NCBI RefSeq assembly: GCF_024055635.1
Contig: NZ_JAMXMB010000036.1
Coordinates: 310,001-374,000, forward strand
Reading direction: 5' to 3'
Length of the DNA stretch: 64,000 nucleotides
Origin: Microbacterium yannicii
GTDB taxonomy: Bacteria; Actinomycetota; Actinomycetes; Actinomycetales; Microbacteriaceae
Under the pieces are notes generated by a model that ran no database searches, had not been told where the DNA came from, and saw only the letters and a list, made by a program, of their open reading frames with translations. A program made the translations under genes and the position numbers. How positions within the stretch are numbered: position 1 is the stretch's first letter; each line of letters opens with the position of its first letter. Positions 26,155 to 36,025 of this stretch are shown here, piece after piece.

Positions 26155-28533
26155 ATGAGCATCCCCGATGTCTCGGACCTCACCCTCGAAGAGAAGGCGT
26201 CGCTGACCAGCGGCGCGAGCTTCTGGAACACCAAGTCGATCGAGCGCGTGGGCGTGCCCGCGATCATGGTCACCGACGGCCCGCACGGTCTGCGCAAGCA
26301 GCGCGAGGGCGGTGACCACCTCGGCATCGGCGACAGCGTGCCGGCGACCTGCTTCCCCCCGGCCGTGGGCCTCGGCTCATCCTGGGACGTGGAGCTGATC
26401 CACCGCGTCGGCGAGGCCCTCGGCACCGAGACCTCGATCGAGAACGTCGCGGTGCTGCTCGGCCCCGGCATCAACATCAAGCGCTCGCCGCTGTGCGGCC
26501 GCAACTTCGAGTACCTCTCGGAGGACCCGATCGTCTCGGGCGTGCTGGGCGCGGCGATCGCGAAGGGCATCCAGTCGAAGGGCGTGGGCACTTCGCTCAA
26601 GCACTTCGCGGCGAACAACCAGGAGAACGACCGCATGCGCGCGTCGTCCGACGTGGACCCGCGACCGCTCCGCGAGATCTACCTGCGCGGCTTCCAGCGC
26701 GTCGTCGAAGACGCCCAGCCGTGGACCGTCATGTGCTCGTACAACCGGATCAACGGGGTCTACGCCTCGGAGGACGCGTGGCTGCTCACCCAGGTGCTGC
26801 GTGACGAGTGGGGCTTCGAGGGCCTCGTGGTCTCGGACTGGGGCGCCGTCAACGAGCGGGTGCCGGGTCTCGCCGCCGGCATGGATCTGGAGATGCCGTC
26901 CTCCGGCGGCAGGACCGACGCGCAGATCGTCGCCGCGGTGCAGGACGGCTCGCTGGAAGAGTCGGTGGTGGATGCTGCGGCCGGCCGGGTGCTCGACCTC
27001 GTGCGCAAGGCGACCGAGGGCGCGGGTGCGGTCGAGGGACCGCTCGATGTCGACGCTCACCACGCGCTCGCGCGCGAGGCCGCCGGTCGCTCGATCGTGC
27101 TGCTGAAGAACGCCCTTCGACAGGCTCAGGGACCGGGACCGGATCGGGCTCAGGGACCGGGACCGGATCGGGCTCAGGGACCGGGACCGGATCGGGCTCA
27201 GGGACCCCTGCTGCCGCTGGCCAAGGACGCGAAGCTCGCGGTCATCGGCGAGTTCGCGGAGAAGCCGCGCTACCAGGGTGCCGGCTCGTCGATGATCAAC
27301 CCGACCCGCCTCGACACCGCGCTGGACGAGATCCGTGCGCTCGCCGGCGGCGAGGTCTCCTACGCACAGGGCTTCAGCAACGCGCTCGTGGTCGCAGACG
27401 ACGAGAGGCAGGCGCTGCGCGACGAGGCGGTGGCTGCGGCATCCGCTGCCGACGTGGCCGTCGTGTTCCTGGGACTGCCGGCCCGTCTCGAGTCCGAGGG
27501 CTACGACCGCGACGACATCGACCTGCCGGCGGCTCAGCTCGAGCTGCTGGACGCGGTGCTCGCGGCGAACCCGAACACCGTCGTGGTGCTCTCGAACGGC
27601 GGCGTCGTCGCGCTGCCGTTCGCCGACCGCGTGCCGGCGATCCTCGAGGGCTGGCTGCTCGGACAGGCCGGTGGCGGCGCGACCGCCGACGTGCTGTTCG
27701 GCGAGGTCAACCCGTCGGCCAAGCTCACCGAGACCATCCCGGTGCGGCTCGAGGACACCCCCGCGTACCTCGACTTCCCGGGTGAGTTCTCGCACGTCCG
27801 CTACGGCGAGGGGCTGTTCGTCGGCTACCGCTGGTATGACGCGCGCCGTCTCGAGGTCGCGTTCCCGTTCGGCCATGGCCTGTCGTACACGACCTTCTCG
27901 TACGCGGATGCCGCAGCCGCCGTCGACGCGAACGGCGACGTCGAGCTGACGGTCGAAGTGACGAATACGGGCGACCGCGCCGGTCGCGAGGTCGTGCAGG
28001 TCTACACGTCGCTGCCCGGCTCCTCGGTGCAGCGCGCTCCGCGCGAGCTCAAGGCGTTCGCCTCGGTCGCCCTCGAACCGGGCGAGAGCCAGGTGGTCAC
28101 CCTCACCGTGCGGCGCACCGATCTCGCGTACTGGGACATCCGCGCCGACCGCTGGGTCGTCGAGGGCGGCGACTACCGTGTGGAGGTCGGGGCGTCGAGC
28201 CGCGACATCCGCTCCTCCGTGTCGGTGGCCGTCGAGGGCGACGCGTTCACGCTGCCGCTGTCGCGCACATCGTCGCTGGGCGAGGTGCTGCGCCACCCCG
28301 TCGCAGGCCCGGTGGTGCAGGCCGCGATGGCCCAGATGATGGGTGGTCTCGATCAGGGTGCGGCGTCGATCATGCCCGAGGGCGTCGACATGTCGAAGAT
28401 GATGGAGTCGTTCCCGATCGGGCGCATCGGCATGGTGGCGGCGCTCGGCGGCGACGGCGCGGGCGTGAGTCCGGAGATGATCGACGGGCTCATCGCGATG
28501 GCGAACGCCGGCGTGGTGCCGCAGCAGGCCTGA
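26155..28533 (+). CDS. GH3 beta-glucosidase with in-frame repeat insertion
   Basis: 792 residues: GH3 barrel (nucleophile Asp228 in VVSDWG), alpha/beta sandwich, fibronectin III-like domain, and an unusual methionine-rich tail of about 100 residues (AQMMGG, MSKMMES). Between the barrel and the second domain, where relatives read IVLLKN-x-LLPL, about 30 extra residues are inserted: LRQAQGPG, then repeated AQGPGPDR units, encoded by a REP-like repeat. The insertion is in a surface linker, so the enzyme may still work. AAAGGA precedes the ATG. No signal peptide. It works with the MFS carrier just upstream. Confidence 0.93.
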   Translation: MSIPDVSDLTLEEKASLTSGASFWNTKSIERVGVPAIMVTDGPHGLRKQREGGDHLGIGDSVPATCFPPAVGLGSSWDVELIHRVGEALGTETSIENVAVLLGPGINIKRSPLCGRNFEYLSEDPIVSGVLGAAIAKGIQSKGVGTSLKHFAANNQENDRMRASSDVDPRPLREIYLRGFQRVVEDAQPWTVMCSYNRINGVYASEDAWLLTQVLRDEWGFEGLVVSDWGAVNERVPGLAAGMDLEMPSSGGRTDAQIVAAVQDGSLEESVVDAAAGRVLDLVRKATEGAGAVEGPLDVDAHHALAREAAGRSIVLLKNALRQAQGPGPDRAQGPGPDRAQGPGPDRAQGPLLPLAKDAKLAVIGEFAEKPRYQGAGSSMINPTRLDTALDEIRALAGGEVSYAQGFSNALVVADDERQALRDEAVAAASAADVAVVFLGLPARLESEGYDRDDIDLPAAQLELLDAVLAANPNTVVVLSNGGVVALPFADRVPAILEGWLLGQAGGGATADVLFGEVNPSAKLTETIPVRLEDTPAYLDFPGEFSHVRYGEGLFVGYRWYDARRLEVAFPFGHGLSYTTFSYADAAAAVDANGDVELTVEVTNTGDRAGREVVQVYTSLPGSSVQRAPRELKAFASVALEPGESQVVTLTVRRTDLAYWDIRADRWVVEGGDYRVEVGASSRDIRSSVSVAVEGDAFTLPLSRTSSLGEVLRHPVAGPVVQAAMAQMMGGLDQGAASIMPEGVDMSKMMESFPIGRIGMVAALGGDGAGVSPEMIDGLIAMANAGVVPQQA
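27113..27207 (+). repeat. REP-derived insertion with three 24-nt tandem units inside GH3
   Basis: Begins with CCCTTCGACAGGCTCAGGG, then three exact 24-nt units (27124-27147, 27148-27171, 27172-27195), each translated as AQGPGPDR, plus a partial unit. The same starter sequence with one change occurs at 59503-59524. The frame is kept. Confidence 0.9.
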
Positions 28534-28542
28534 CGCAGGTGG

Positions 28543-28594
28543 ACGGATGCCGCGGCGCAGAGTCCCTCGCAGGGCGCGGCGCCGCGGCATCCGT
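28543..28594. terminator. Bidirectional terminator hairpin
   Basis: A perfect 16-bp stem, ACGGATGCCGCGGCGC with GCGCCGCGGCATCCGT, around a 20-nt loop. It lies between the convergent GH3 and hydrolase genes. Confidence 0.85.
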
Positions 28595-28615
28595 CGTCTG
28601 AATCGCAGGCGGGCT

Positions 28616-29467
<852 letters not shown>

Positions 29468-29662
29468 TTACGGGGCACGGATCGGATGCCCGCGCGCCAG
29501 GTTCGACGCTAGGCCGCGGCATCCGTCATCGCCAGTCTCTTCCGCCGTGCGTCGCGAGCGTTCGCACCGCGTTCAGTCGGGGAGCGTCGACGCTTCCTCG
29601 GGGCGTTCCGTCTCGGTCGCTGGAGCCACGAGCCCGGCCGTCGGAGCGAGAGCGCTGTCGTG

Positions 29663-29789
29663 GAGCGAGCGGGAGACCCGGTCGTTGAGCGAGCGAGAGA
29701 TCCGGTCGTTGAGCGAGAGAAAGACCCGGTCGTTGAGCGAGCGAGAGACCCGGTCGTTGAGCGAGCGAGGAACGAGCGAGACGAAACGC
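29663..29789. repeat. 24-nt direct repeats and REP-like element
   Basis: Four 24-nt units of the form GAGCGAGCGAGAGACC + CGGTCGTT (29663-29758), then a full REP-like copy at 29751-29789 identical to 18128-18166. The rest of the gene-free stretch 29459-29823 holds degenerate fragments of the same family and nothing else that I recognise. Confidence 0.85.
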
Positions 29790-29823
29790 CCCCGGACCTT
29801 CGAGGATCTCGGGCGGAAGAGGC

Positions 29824-31034
<1,211 letters not shown>

Positions 31035-31038
<4 letters not shown>

Positions 31039-32243
31039 GGGGTCTCCTCGGGGATGGATTCGACGGCCTCGCGCAGCCTTGCGGCGGCCGTCTCGGGCGG
31101 GATGTCGCCGATCCAGGCGCCCATGGCGGCCTCGGATCCGGCGAGGAACTTGAGCTTGTCGGCCGCACGGCGCGGCGACGTGAGCTGCAGATGCAGCCGC
31201 GCCGTATCGCGTCCCCGGTGCACGGGCGCCTGGTGCCAGGCCGCGATGTACGGCGTCGGCGAGTCGTAGAGAGCGTCGACTCCGCGCAGCAGGCGGAGGT
31301 AGAGCGGCGCGAGCTCGTCGCGCTCAGGCTCGGTCGTCTCGGCGAAGTCCGCGACGTGGCGGTGCGGGAGCAGGTGGATCTCGATCGGCCAGCGCGCCGC
31401 GAACGGCACGAAGGCGGTCCAGTGCTCGCCCTGGAGGATCACGCGGTCGCCGGCGCGCTCGGAGGCGAGGATGCGCTCGAACAGGTCGGGGCCCTCGCGG
31501 TCGATGGAGGCGAGGAGGCTTGTCGTGCGCGGCGTGATGTACGGGTACGCGTAGATCTGCCCGTGCGGGTGGGGGAGGGTGACGCCGATCGACTCGCCGC
31601 GGTTCTCGAACGGGAAGACCTGCTCGATGCCGGGCAGCGCCGACAGTGCGGCGGTGCGATCCGCCCATGCCTCGATGACGGTGCGCGCGCGAGTGGGGCT
31701 GAGAGAGCCGAACGATCCGGAGTGCTCGGGGCTGAAGCACACGACCTCGCAGCGTCCGACGCTCGTGCGGGTGCGGCCGAGGCCGGGCGCGACGAGGTCG
31801 TCCAGATCGCGGGGGGCGTCGATACCTGCGGGCGCGTCGCCGTGCGCGACGGCGAGCGCGGGACCGAACGACGGCGACTTGTTCTCGAACACTGCCACGT
31901 CGTAGCGCGACGGGATCTCGGACGGGTTCGTCGGCGTCTGCGGCGCGAGCGGATCGAGTTCGGCCGGCGGCAGGAACGCACGGTTCTGCCGCGCCGCAGC
32001 GATCGACACCCAGTCGCCGGTGAGCACGTCGCGACGCATGGTGGCGGTCTCGGGGCGGGGGCCGAGCTCCCGCGCATCGACCGCGCGGTCGGGGCCGAGC
32101 GCGGTTCCGGGGTCGTCGTAGTAGATGAGCTCCCGCCCGTCGGCGAGCCGAGTGGTGCGTTTGACGACACCGGCGCCGAGGGTCTGGGCCGTGATGTCGG
32201 CGGCGCGGACGGCGCCGTCCGACCGAAACTCAGGTGTGTTCAC
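31035..32243 (-). CDS. galT: Galactose-1-phosphate uridylyltransferase
   Basis: 402 residues. The active site is HPHGQ at 225-229, with His227 as the uridylylated nucleophile. Typical blocks CEVVCFSPEHSGSF and FENRGESIGVTLPHPHGQ are present. It exchanges UMP between UDP-glucose and galactose-1-phosphate. It starts with GTG and has no Shine-Dalgarno; the promoter places transcription on the start codon. A LacI-type operator covers the start codon, so the divergent LacI protein should repress it. Confidence 0.97.
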
Positions 32244-32251
32244 GTCAACAC
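32236..32251. promoter_or_regulatory. gal operator O1
   Basis: GTGTTCACGTCAACAC, dyad GTGTT-N6-AACAC. It covers the galT start codon and reaches the galT -10 box. Its centre is 31 bp, about three helical turns, from O2, so both lie on one face of the DNA. Confidence 0.75.
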
Positions 32252-32279
32252 GGTAGCAACTCCGCTATGTTAGCGTCAA
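32244..32279 (-). promoter_or_regulatory. Leaderless galTK promoter
   Basis: On the minus strand: -35 TTGACG, 18-nt spacer, -10 TACCGT, then 6 nt to the GTG start codon of galT. The -35 lies within operator O2 and the -10 overlaps O1. Confidence 0.65.
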
Positions 32280-32282
32280 CAT
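32267..32282. promoter_or_regulatory. gal operator O2
   Basis: ATGTTAGCGTCAACAT, dyad ATGTT-N6-AACAT. It shares the GTCAACA half-site with O1. It covers the galT -35 box and lies ahead of the lacI-type gene. Confidence 0.75.
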
Positions 32283-32355
32283 GGCTCCGGTTCTGCGGGG
32301 TTGTGACGAGCTGCCGCCGCAGAACCGCGGGGCGTTCGGGCGGGGGAGGTCCGAG

Positions 32356-33348
32356 ATGACTGCGAGGCGCGTGTCGATGGCCGACGTCGCCGAGCGCGCC
32401 GGTGTCTCGGGGCAGACCGTCTCGCGCGTCGTCAACGCCAGCCCCCGAGTCGACCCGGCGACACGCGCGCGGGTCGAGGCGGCGATGGCCGACCTCGGTT
32501 ATCGACCGCACCGCGCCGCCCGCGCCCTGCGCACCGGTCGCACCCAGACCATCGGCCTCGTCGTTTCGACGCTCGCGTCGGTCGGCAACTCGCGCATGCT
32601 GCAGGCGGTAGCGGATGCCGCCTCCTCGCGCGGCTACGCCCTCACGGTCGTGACGCTCGGCCCCGACGGCGACGTGTCGGCCGCCTTCGAGCGGCTGTCC
32701 GACCAGGGGGTCGACGGCGCGATCGTGCTGAACGAGGCGACCGAACGCGTGCGCGAGGCCGACCTCCGCGCGGCGGGACTGACCCTGATCGTCGTCGACT
32801 CACCGCGCGACGACCGCTTCGGAGTCATCGAGACCGACCACGCCGGCGGTGCGCGACTGGCGGTGACGCATCTCCTGGAGCTGGGGCACAAGTCCGTGCA
32901 CCACCTCGCCGGCCCCTTCGGCTCGTTCGCTGCCGCCGAGCGCGAGCGGGGTTGGCGTGAGGCGCTCGCCGCCGCTCAGGCGCCGGTGCCACCGGTGGTG
33001 CGGGGTGACTGGGGATCCGCGTCGGGCTTCGCCGCGGCATCCGCTCTGCTCGATGACGCTACGACCGCCGTCTTCGCCGCCAACGACCAGATGGCGCTCG
33101 GGCTTCTGCGCGCGTTCGCGGAGGCGGGTCGCGATGTGCCGGGCGACGTGAGCGTCGTCGGATTCGATGATGTGGCGGATGCTGCGGACTATCGTCCGCC
33201 CCTCACCACCGTGCACCAGGACTTCGACGCCCTCGGATCCTGGGCGGTCGCGGCCCTGGTGGACGGCATCGAGGGGGCGACCCCCGCCGGGTTCGAGACG
33301 GTGCCGACCCGGCTCGTCGTGCGCGCGAGCACCGCGCCCGACCGCTGA
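32356..33348 (+). CDS. LacI-family regulator of the gal genes
   Basis: 330 residues. N-terminal HTH: VSMADVAERAGVSGQTVSRVVNAS, with a hinge helix at HRAARALRTGRTQTIGL; the rest is a periplasmic-binding-like sensor. The ATG chosen has GGGGGAGG six nt upstream; an earlier ATG at 32281 lies inside operator O2. It diverges from galTK, and two matched operators lie between, so it most likely represses galTK and itself, with galactose or a derivative as inducer. Confidence 0.93.
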   Translation: MTARRVSMADVAERAGVSGQTVSRVVNASPRVDPATRARVEAAMADLGYRPHRAARALRTGRTQTIGLVVSTLASVGNSRMLQAVADAASSRGYALTVVTLGPDGDVSAAFERLSDQGVDGAIVLNEATERVREADLRAAGLTLIVVDSPRDDRFGVIETDHAGGARLAVTHLLELGHKSVHHLAGPFGSFAAAERERGWREALAAAQAPVPPVVRGDWGSASGFAAASALLDDATTAVFAANDQMALGLLRAFAEAGRDVPGDVSVVGFDDVADAADYRPPLTTVHQDFDALGSWAVAALVDGIEGATPAGFETVPTRLVVRASTAPDR

Positions 33349-33488
33349 GCCCGCGCCCGCCCGCTGAGCCCGCGCGGCGCGCGCTCGAGGTGTCACAACG
33401 CGTCGTTTCGGGGTGGGTGTTGCCGCGGGTTGTGACCCCGGATGCTCCGGCCCGGCGAACCTCGAGCCACACCGACCGTGCGCTTCTT

Positions 33489-33673
33489 GGCGAGTCGCCA
33501 TAATCTGCGGGTGCCGTTGCGTCTATTGGCGAGTCGCCGAGACCTGCAGTCAGCGGTTTCGCGTCGCGTCGCCTGGCGATGTTGGCGAGTCGCCAAGATC
33601 TGGAGTTTCGATGGCGCTTCTTGGCGAGTCGCCAAGAAGCGTGCGGTGAATGCGGACCGTTTCGCGAGTCGCC
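33489..33673. repeat. Cluster of five GGCGAGTCGCC palindromes
   Basis: Copies at 33489, 33528, 33584 and 33623 are exact; one at 33663 is CGCGAGTCGCC. Most are preceded by TT and followed by AA/GA plus a short AGATCTG-like tail. Spacing is 39, 56, 39 and 40 nt. They fill most of the gene-free stretch 33349-33861; the remainder of that gap shows nothing I can name. Confidence 0.85.
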
Positions 33674-33861
33674 GAGGAATGCGCCTCGCGCGGCCGCCGA
33701 GCCCGTGAGGGAGCGGCGAGAGAGGGAGAAAGCGAGAAGCGGTAAAGCCGACGCCGAAGGTTGAATGCCGAGCCCGGCGCGAGCACTCACCCGCCCGCCC
33801 GACGTGCCAGCGCGCTCCGCGGCGGCGCGAGCTCCAAGGCCTCGGCCGGGGGCCGAGGGGC

Positions 33862-34839
33862 TCAGCGAGCGGCCTGACGGGCCTCCCAGCCGGACCGCAC
33901 CATCTCGTCGACGGTGTACCGGTTCTTCCAGTCCAGGTCGCGCGCGGCGAGCTCTCCGGTCGCGACGATGCGGTCGGGGTCGCCGGGCCGGCGGGGCGCG
34001 ATCTCGGGCGTGAAGTCGATACCGGTCACGCGCGCCATCGCGTCCATGATCTCGCGCACGCTCAGCCCATTCTGCGAGCCGAGGTTGTACGCGGGCTCGA
34101 TCGGCTGGCCGGTCAGCAGGCGCTGTGCGGCCGCGACGTGGGCGGCCGCGATGTCGGCCACGTGCACGTAGTCGCGCACGTTCGTGCCGTCGGGGGTGTC
34201 GTAGTCGTCGCCGTTGATGCGGGGGGTGCGCCCCTCGATCAGCGCCTCGAAGACGAGCGGGAACAGGTTGTGGGGGCTGGTGTCGTATACCGTCGGGTCG
34301 CCCGAGCCGACGACGTTGAAGTAGCGCAGCGCGGTGTAGCGGAGGGCATGCTCCGACGCGGCCGTCGCGATCGCCTGGTCGCGGATGAGCCACTCGCCGA
34401 TCAGCTTGGACTCGCCGTACGGCGATGCCGGGCGCTTGGGCAGATCCTCGGTCACGAGGGGCACATCGGGGGTTCCGTAGACGGCCGCCGACGACGAGAA
34501 CACCAGGTTCGCGACATCCGCCGACTGCATCGCCTCGAGGAGCGCGCGTGTGCCCTCGACGTTCTGCGCGTACGTGTGGAGCGGCCGCTGCACCGAGACG
34601 CCGGCGTACTTGAACCCGGCGAGGTGGATGACCCCCTCCACCTCGTGGTCGCGCAGCGCGCGCTCGACGAGGTCGCGGTCGAGGATCGAGCCGCGCACGA
34701 ACGGAACGCCCTCGGGCACGAAGCCGGCGTGGCCGCTCGAGAGGTCGTCGACGACGACGGGGGTCAGCCCCGCACCGTCGAGAGCGCGGACGATATGGGC
34801 GCCGATGTAGCCGGCACCTCCGGTCACGAGCCAGGTCAT
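33862..34839 (-). CDS. galE: UDP-glucose 4-epimerase
   Basis: 325 residues, extended SDR: NAD motif TGGAGYIG, catalytic SSSAAVYG and YGESK, and the late RRPGDPDRIVAT block typical of GalE. GGAGTGAC precedes the ATG. It interconverts UDP-galactose and UDP-glucose, closing the Leloir pathway with galK and galT, from which it is separated by the LacI gene and repeats. It faces the same way as galTK but appears to be its own unit. Confidence 0.95.
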   Translation of the reverse strand: MTWLVTGGAGYIGAHIVRALDGAGLTPVVVDDLSSGHAGFVPEGVPFVRGSILDRDLVERALRDHEVEGVIHLAGFKYAGVSVQRPLHTYAQNVEGTRALLEAMQSADVANLVFSSSAAVYGTPDVPLVTEDLPKRPASPYGESKLIGEWLIRDQAIATAASEHALRYTALRYFNVVGSGDPTVYDTSPHNLFPLVFEALIEGRTPRINGDDYDTPDGTNVRDYVHVADIAAAHVAAAQRLLTGQPIEPAYNLGSQNGLSVREIMDAMARVTGIDFTPEIAPRRPGDPDRIVATGELAARDLDWKNRYTVDEMVRSGWEARQAAR

Positions 34840-34962
34840 GTCACTCCGTCGGTCGATTGAGCGGGGGTCGGTTCGCCGAGTGGCGCGCTTCCATTCTGCC
34901 CGCTCCCGTACGGCGTCCCTGTCGGGTGGCAGGGCGGGACGGATGCCGCGGCCCGCGTACCG

Positions 34963-35030
34963 ACAGGTCAACCGCGCTTCCACAGGAGGTTGATTCGATT
35001 CAGCCTCCTGTGGAAGCGCGGTTGACCTGT
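34963..35030. terminator. Perfect 27-bp inverted repeat
   Basis: Left arm (34963-34989) begins ACAGGTCAACCGCG; right arm (35004-35030) ends CGCGGTTGACCTGT; all 27 bp pair, with a 14-nt loop. It lies after the ThuA-like gene and before galE on the minus strand. It is longer than needed for a terminator and could be a small palindromic element. Confidence 0.75.
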
Positions 35031-35068
35031 TGGCGGCGCCTGGCGGGGGACGCGGAAGGGAGGCGACC

Positions 35069-35160
35069 GGCCCCGGCTCGAGGCCCCGATGGGCGGGGTT
35101 TGGCCCCGGTGGGAGGCCCCGATGGGAGGGGCCCGGCCCCGGTGGGAGGCGTCAGGCGCC
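35069..35160. repeat. 33-nt tandem repeat
   Basis: Two units (35069-35101, 35102-35134) and a partial third, built from GGCCCCGGTGGGAGG and GGCCCCGATGGGAGG. It is the other part of the gene-free stretch 34840-35192. The 33-nt period equals 11 codons, but I see no convincing gene. Confidence 0.8.
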
Positions 35161-35192
35161 CGGTGGCCGGCGCTTGGAACCGGCGGGAGAGG

Positions 35193-35894
35193 TCAGACTC
35201 GTGCGGCCCAGCGCGCCGCGCGCTGCAGCAGGTCGACGTACTCCGGAGCGTCGTAGGCGCGCTCGTCATGGCCGAGCGAGGATACGACCGCCCGGGTCGG
35301 CTGCTCGCGCACCCAGATCGCCGCGTGCGCGGTACCGTCGACGTCGTGCTCGGCGAGCATCCGCGCACCCGGGTCGACCGCGAGGTCGCTGTAGCGCTCG
35401 TCGAACACGTCGATCCCCGGGATGCCGTCGGTCACCGGATGACCGCCGTCGACCACCCGCACGTGCGCATCGCCGATGGCGGGATGCCACGACCGACCCG
35501 GCTCCCACTCGCCGCCGATGGCCTCGCGCCAGGCCGGGTGGTCGCGCAGCGTCGACAGCGCAGCGTGCACGGCGACGATGCCGATGCCGCGGGCGACCGC
35601 TGCCCGCAGCCCGGCATCGGCGGCCGGATCGGCGAAGCGCTCGAGCTCGGCGTCTCCGTGACGCCAGGGGTCGCCGGCGTTGACGACGAGGAGGTCGACC
35701 TCGTCGAGATGCGCGAGCGCGTGGTCGACATCACCGTCGACCGTGACCTGCCAGCCGTCCTCCCGCAGGATCGCGGCTACGCGCGCGGACGTCTCGGTGA
35801 ACGGATGCCACGGGTCGGCGTAGCGACCGGAACCCGAGGCGACTGTGGCCCGCGGCGCCGTGGGCGGGGCTTCGGGGCGCTCACTGGATGGCAT
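35193..35894 (-). CDS. ThuA-like protein
   Basis: 233 residues of the ThuA type (class I glutamine amidotransferase-like fold). Blocks include ARVAAILREDGWQVTVDGD, DLLVVNAGDPW, GIGIVAVHAALSTL and PGIDVFDERYSDLAV. ThuA proteins take part in breakdown of 3-keto disaccharides such as 3-ketotrehalose, with MocA-type oxidoreductases and sugar isomerases as partners; here the specific sugar is unknown. Translation looks leaderless (TATCCT, six nt, ATG). A LacI-type operator overlaps the -10 box, implying sugar control. Confidence 0.8.
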   Translation of the reverse strand: MPSSERPEAPPTAPRATVASGSGRYADPWHPFTETSARVAAILREDGWQVTVDGDVDHALAHLDEVDLLVVNAGDPWRHGDAELERFADPAADAGLRAAVARGIGIVAVHAALSTLRDHPAWREAIGGEWEPGRSWHPAIGDAHVRVVDGGHPVTDGIPGIDVFDERYSDLAVDPGARMLAEHDVDGTAHAAIWVREQPTRAVVSSLGHDERAYDAPEYVDLLQRAARWAARV

Positions 35895-35915
35895 GATGGC
35901 AGGATAACGCTTTCC
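35895..35915 (-). promoter_or_regulatory. Leaderless promoter and LacI-type operator of the ThuA gene
   Basis: On the minus strand GGAAAGCGTTATCC (35902-35915) is a LacI-type dyad. Its last bases are part of the -10 box TATCCT (35901-35906), six nt before the ATG. A bound repressor would directly block the polymerase. Confidence 0.6.
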
Positions 35916-36025
35916 CGCGAGGTTGTCTTCCACGGATGTGCTCGACGCCAGCCGGGCACGCACGGATGACGCGCGCGGGCGTCCGCCCCAGGACGCGACG
36001 TCGCACGCACGAGGAGAATGACGCC

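Noticed and set aside
33489..33673. CRISPR array
   Set aside because: Repeats are only 11 nt palindromes, intervals vary (39-56 nt), and no cas gene is present.
33442..33708. Short frames reading FLASR/WRVAK-type repeated peptides
   Set aside because: They are translations of the GGCGAGTCGCC palindromes on either strand, with no start signals or composition typical of a protein.
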